Assembly (NCBI GenBank): GCA_947462515.1
Contig: CANHPJ010000120.1
Coordinates: forward strand, 1-6,122
Direction: 5' to 3'
From: Bacteroidota bacterium
Lineage (GTDB): Bacteria; Bacteroidota; Bacteroidia; JACCXN01
DNA length: 6,122 bases
Within the stretch, counting starts at the first letter, position 1; every line of letters begins with the position of its first letter. The notes under the pieces are model-generated. The model saw only the letters and a program-made list of their open reading frames with translations. It did not search any database and was not told the origin of the DNA. Made by a program: the position numbers and the translations under genes. Of this stretch, positions 5,142-6,122 are shown in pieces.

Positions 5142-6122
5142 TTAAATCAGGTAATTTATTGGGTTTGTATTAATTTCCGAAAAACGAACTGCAAATGTAG
5201 GAAATTTTTTCGAAATTATTTCGTAAAATATTTCTGAGGTAAATTGTTCTGTTTCATAATGACCTATATCTGCTATAAGAATCTGATTATCAGAATCAAA
5301 AAACTGATGATATTTAAAATCTGCCGTCACAAACACATCTGCCCCAGCATTTATGGCTTCCTTTAACAAAAAGCTACCAGATCCCCCACATACAGCAATT
5401 TTTTTGACCTTACTGCCTAATGGCTTGGTATATCTTACACAATCGGCTTTCATTTGTTTTTTCAGATATACCAAAAAATCTTCGGTTTTCATTTCCTCTT
5501 CCAACTCACCAATCATACCCGATCCAACACTACTAAATCTGTTTTCCAGATCAAAAACATCATAAGCCACCTCTTCGTAGGGATGAGCGATCTTAAGAGC
5601 CTGAATGACATTGCTTTCGGCATAAACAGGGTAAACTGTTTCCAATTTTATTTCCGACTCCTGATGCTCTACATCCAATTGACCCACATAGGGATTCGCA
5701 TTTATTGACGCTTTAAAAGTGCCATTACCCGCGGAGCTGAAGCTACAATTGGAATACTCCCCAATATGGCCTGCACCTGCATCAAACAGTGCGGTTTTTA
5801 CCTGCTGATGGTGGCTATGCGGTATGAAAGTGACCAGCTTTCTGAACAAGCCGGCTTTAGGTGAGAGTATCTTCGTATTGAAAATGCCTAGTTTCTGACA
5901 AATTTTAAGATTGACACCCGCTCTAACATGATCTAAATTAGTATGACAGGCATAAATGGCTATGTCGTTTTTAATGGCTTTGATGATAATCCGCTCCACA
6001 TAATTGGAGCCATTTAGTTTTTTTACACCGCTAAAAATTAAAGGATGATGAGCAATTATTAGATTGCAAGATTTTGCCATTGCCTCTTCCAAAACTGCTT
6101 CGGTAACATCCAAACACAACAA
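5142..6122 (-). CDS. Nif3-like dinuclear metal centre protein with PII-like insert (5' end outside window)
   Basis: The frame stays open to the right edge, and 326 residues are visible. The first visible codon, a TTG at 6122-6120, is internal: LLCLDVTEAVL is the family's strand after the N-terminal helix, so about 40 residues are missing from a usual length near 365. The two-metal site is complete in what is seen: His25-His26 in IIAHHPLIF, Asp64 in CHTNLDHV, and His288 with Glu292 in DIGHYETE (fragment numbering). Residues about 94-195 (KLVTFIPHSHHQQVKTAL...HPYEEVAYDVFDLEN) are the PII/CutA-like domain inserted in the YqfO-type subgroup. Relatives (NIF3, YbgI, YqfO) form toroidal hexamers in the cytosol. 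They are often annotated GTP cyclohydrolase I type 2, but that activity is doubtful and the physiological role is unsettled. The downstream zinc-ribbon gene begins two bases after its TAA, a pairing I recall as conserved in this phylum. Confidence 0.93.
   Translation of the reverse strand: MLCLDVTEAVLEEAMAKSCNLIIAHHPLIFSGVKKLNGSNYVERIIIKAIKNDIAIYACHTNLDHVRAGVNLKICQKLGIFNTKILSPKAGLFRKLVTFIPHSHHQQVKTALFDAGAGHIGEYSNCSFSSAGNGTFKASINANPYVGQLDVEHQESEIKLETVYPVYAESNVIQALKIAHPYEEVAYDVFDLENRFSSVGSGMIGELEEEMKTEDFLVYLKKQMKADCVRYTKPLGSKVKKIAVCGGSGSFLLKEAINAGADVFVTADFKYHQFFDSDNQILIADIGHYETEQFTSEIFYEIISKKFPTFAVRFSEINTNPINYLI

Overview
This AT-rich window looks like ordinary chromosome from a member of the Bacteroidota, probably a Cytophagales/Flammeovirga-like marine type, although the genus cannot be fixed by eye. 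Four things point there: A-rich translation leaders with no Shine-Dalgarno sequence, a DksA/TraR-type protein with the single-cysteine zinc finger common in this phylum, a Nif3 gene followed directly by a coiled-coil zinc-ribbon gene, and a TPMT-family methyltransferase of the type found in these bacteria.

Layout. (1) Bases 1-1487, + strand: the 3' part of a TPMT-family SAM-dependent methyltransferase, a PyrR-like phosphoribosyltransferase and a small lipoprotein of unknown function. The gaps are 12-13 nt, so they are probably one operon. (2) Bases 1488-1857: a convergent intergenic region with two strong hairpins. (3) Bases 1858-3973, - strand, read right to left: a 52-codon two-helix membrane protein of the DUF5670/lmo0937 type, a DksA/TraR-like regulator, and a phosphoglucomutase/phosphomannomutase. 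(4) Bases 3974-4311: a mostly empty stretch with one doubtful + strand ORF. (5) Bases 4312-6122, - strand: a Nif3-like dinuclear metal protein whose N-terminus lies beyond the right edge, then a C4 zinc-ribbon coiled-coil protein two bases downstream, closed by a clear intrinsic terminator.

How the genes work together. The Nif3/zinc-ribbon pair is almost certainly translationally coupled. The + strand trio is probably co-transcribed, but its members have no obvious shared pathway. The DUF5670-like protein and the DksA-like regulator lie 22 nt apart and may be co-transcribed; both families have been linked to stress or stationary-phase physiology, but that link is inference here. The phosphohexomutase is a housekeeping sugar-phosphate enzyme.

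I see no mobile element, CRISPR array, tRNA or rRNA, and no convincing novel multi-gene system. The points most worth a second look are the small membrane-protein gene at 3815-3973, the orphan stretch to its right, the uncertain start of the DksA-like gene, and the hairpin that overlaps the lipoprotein stop codon.
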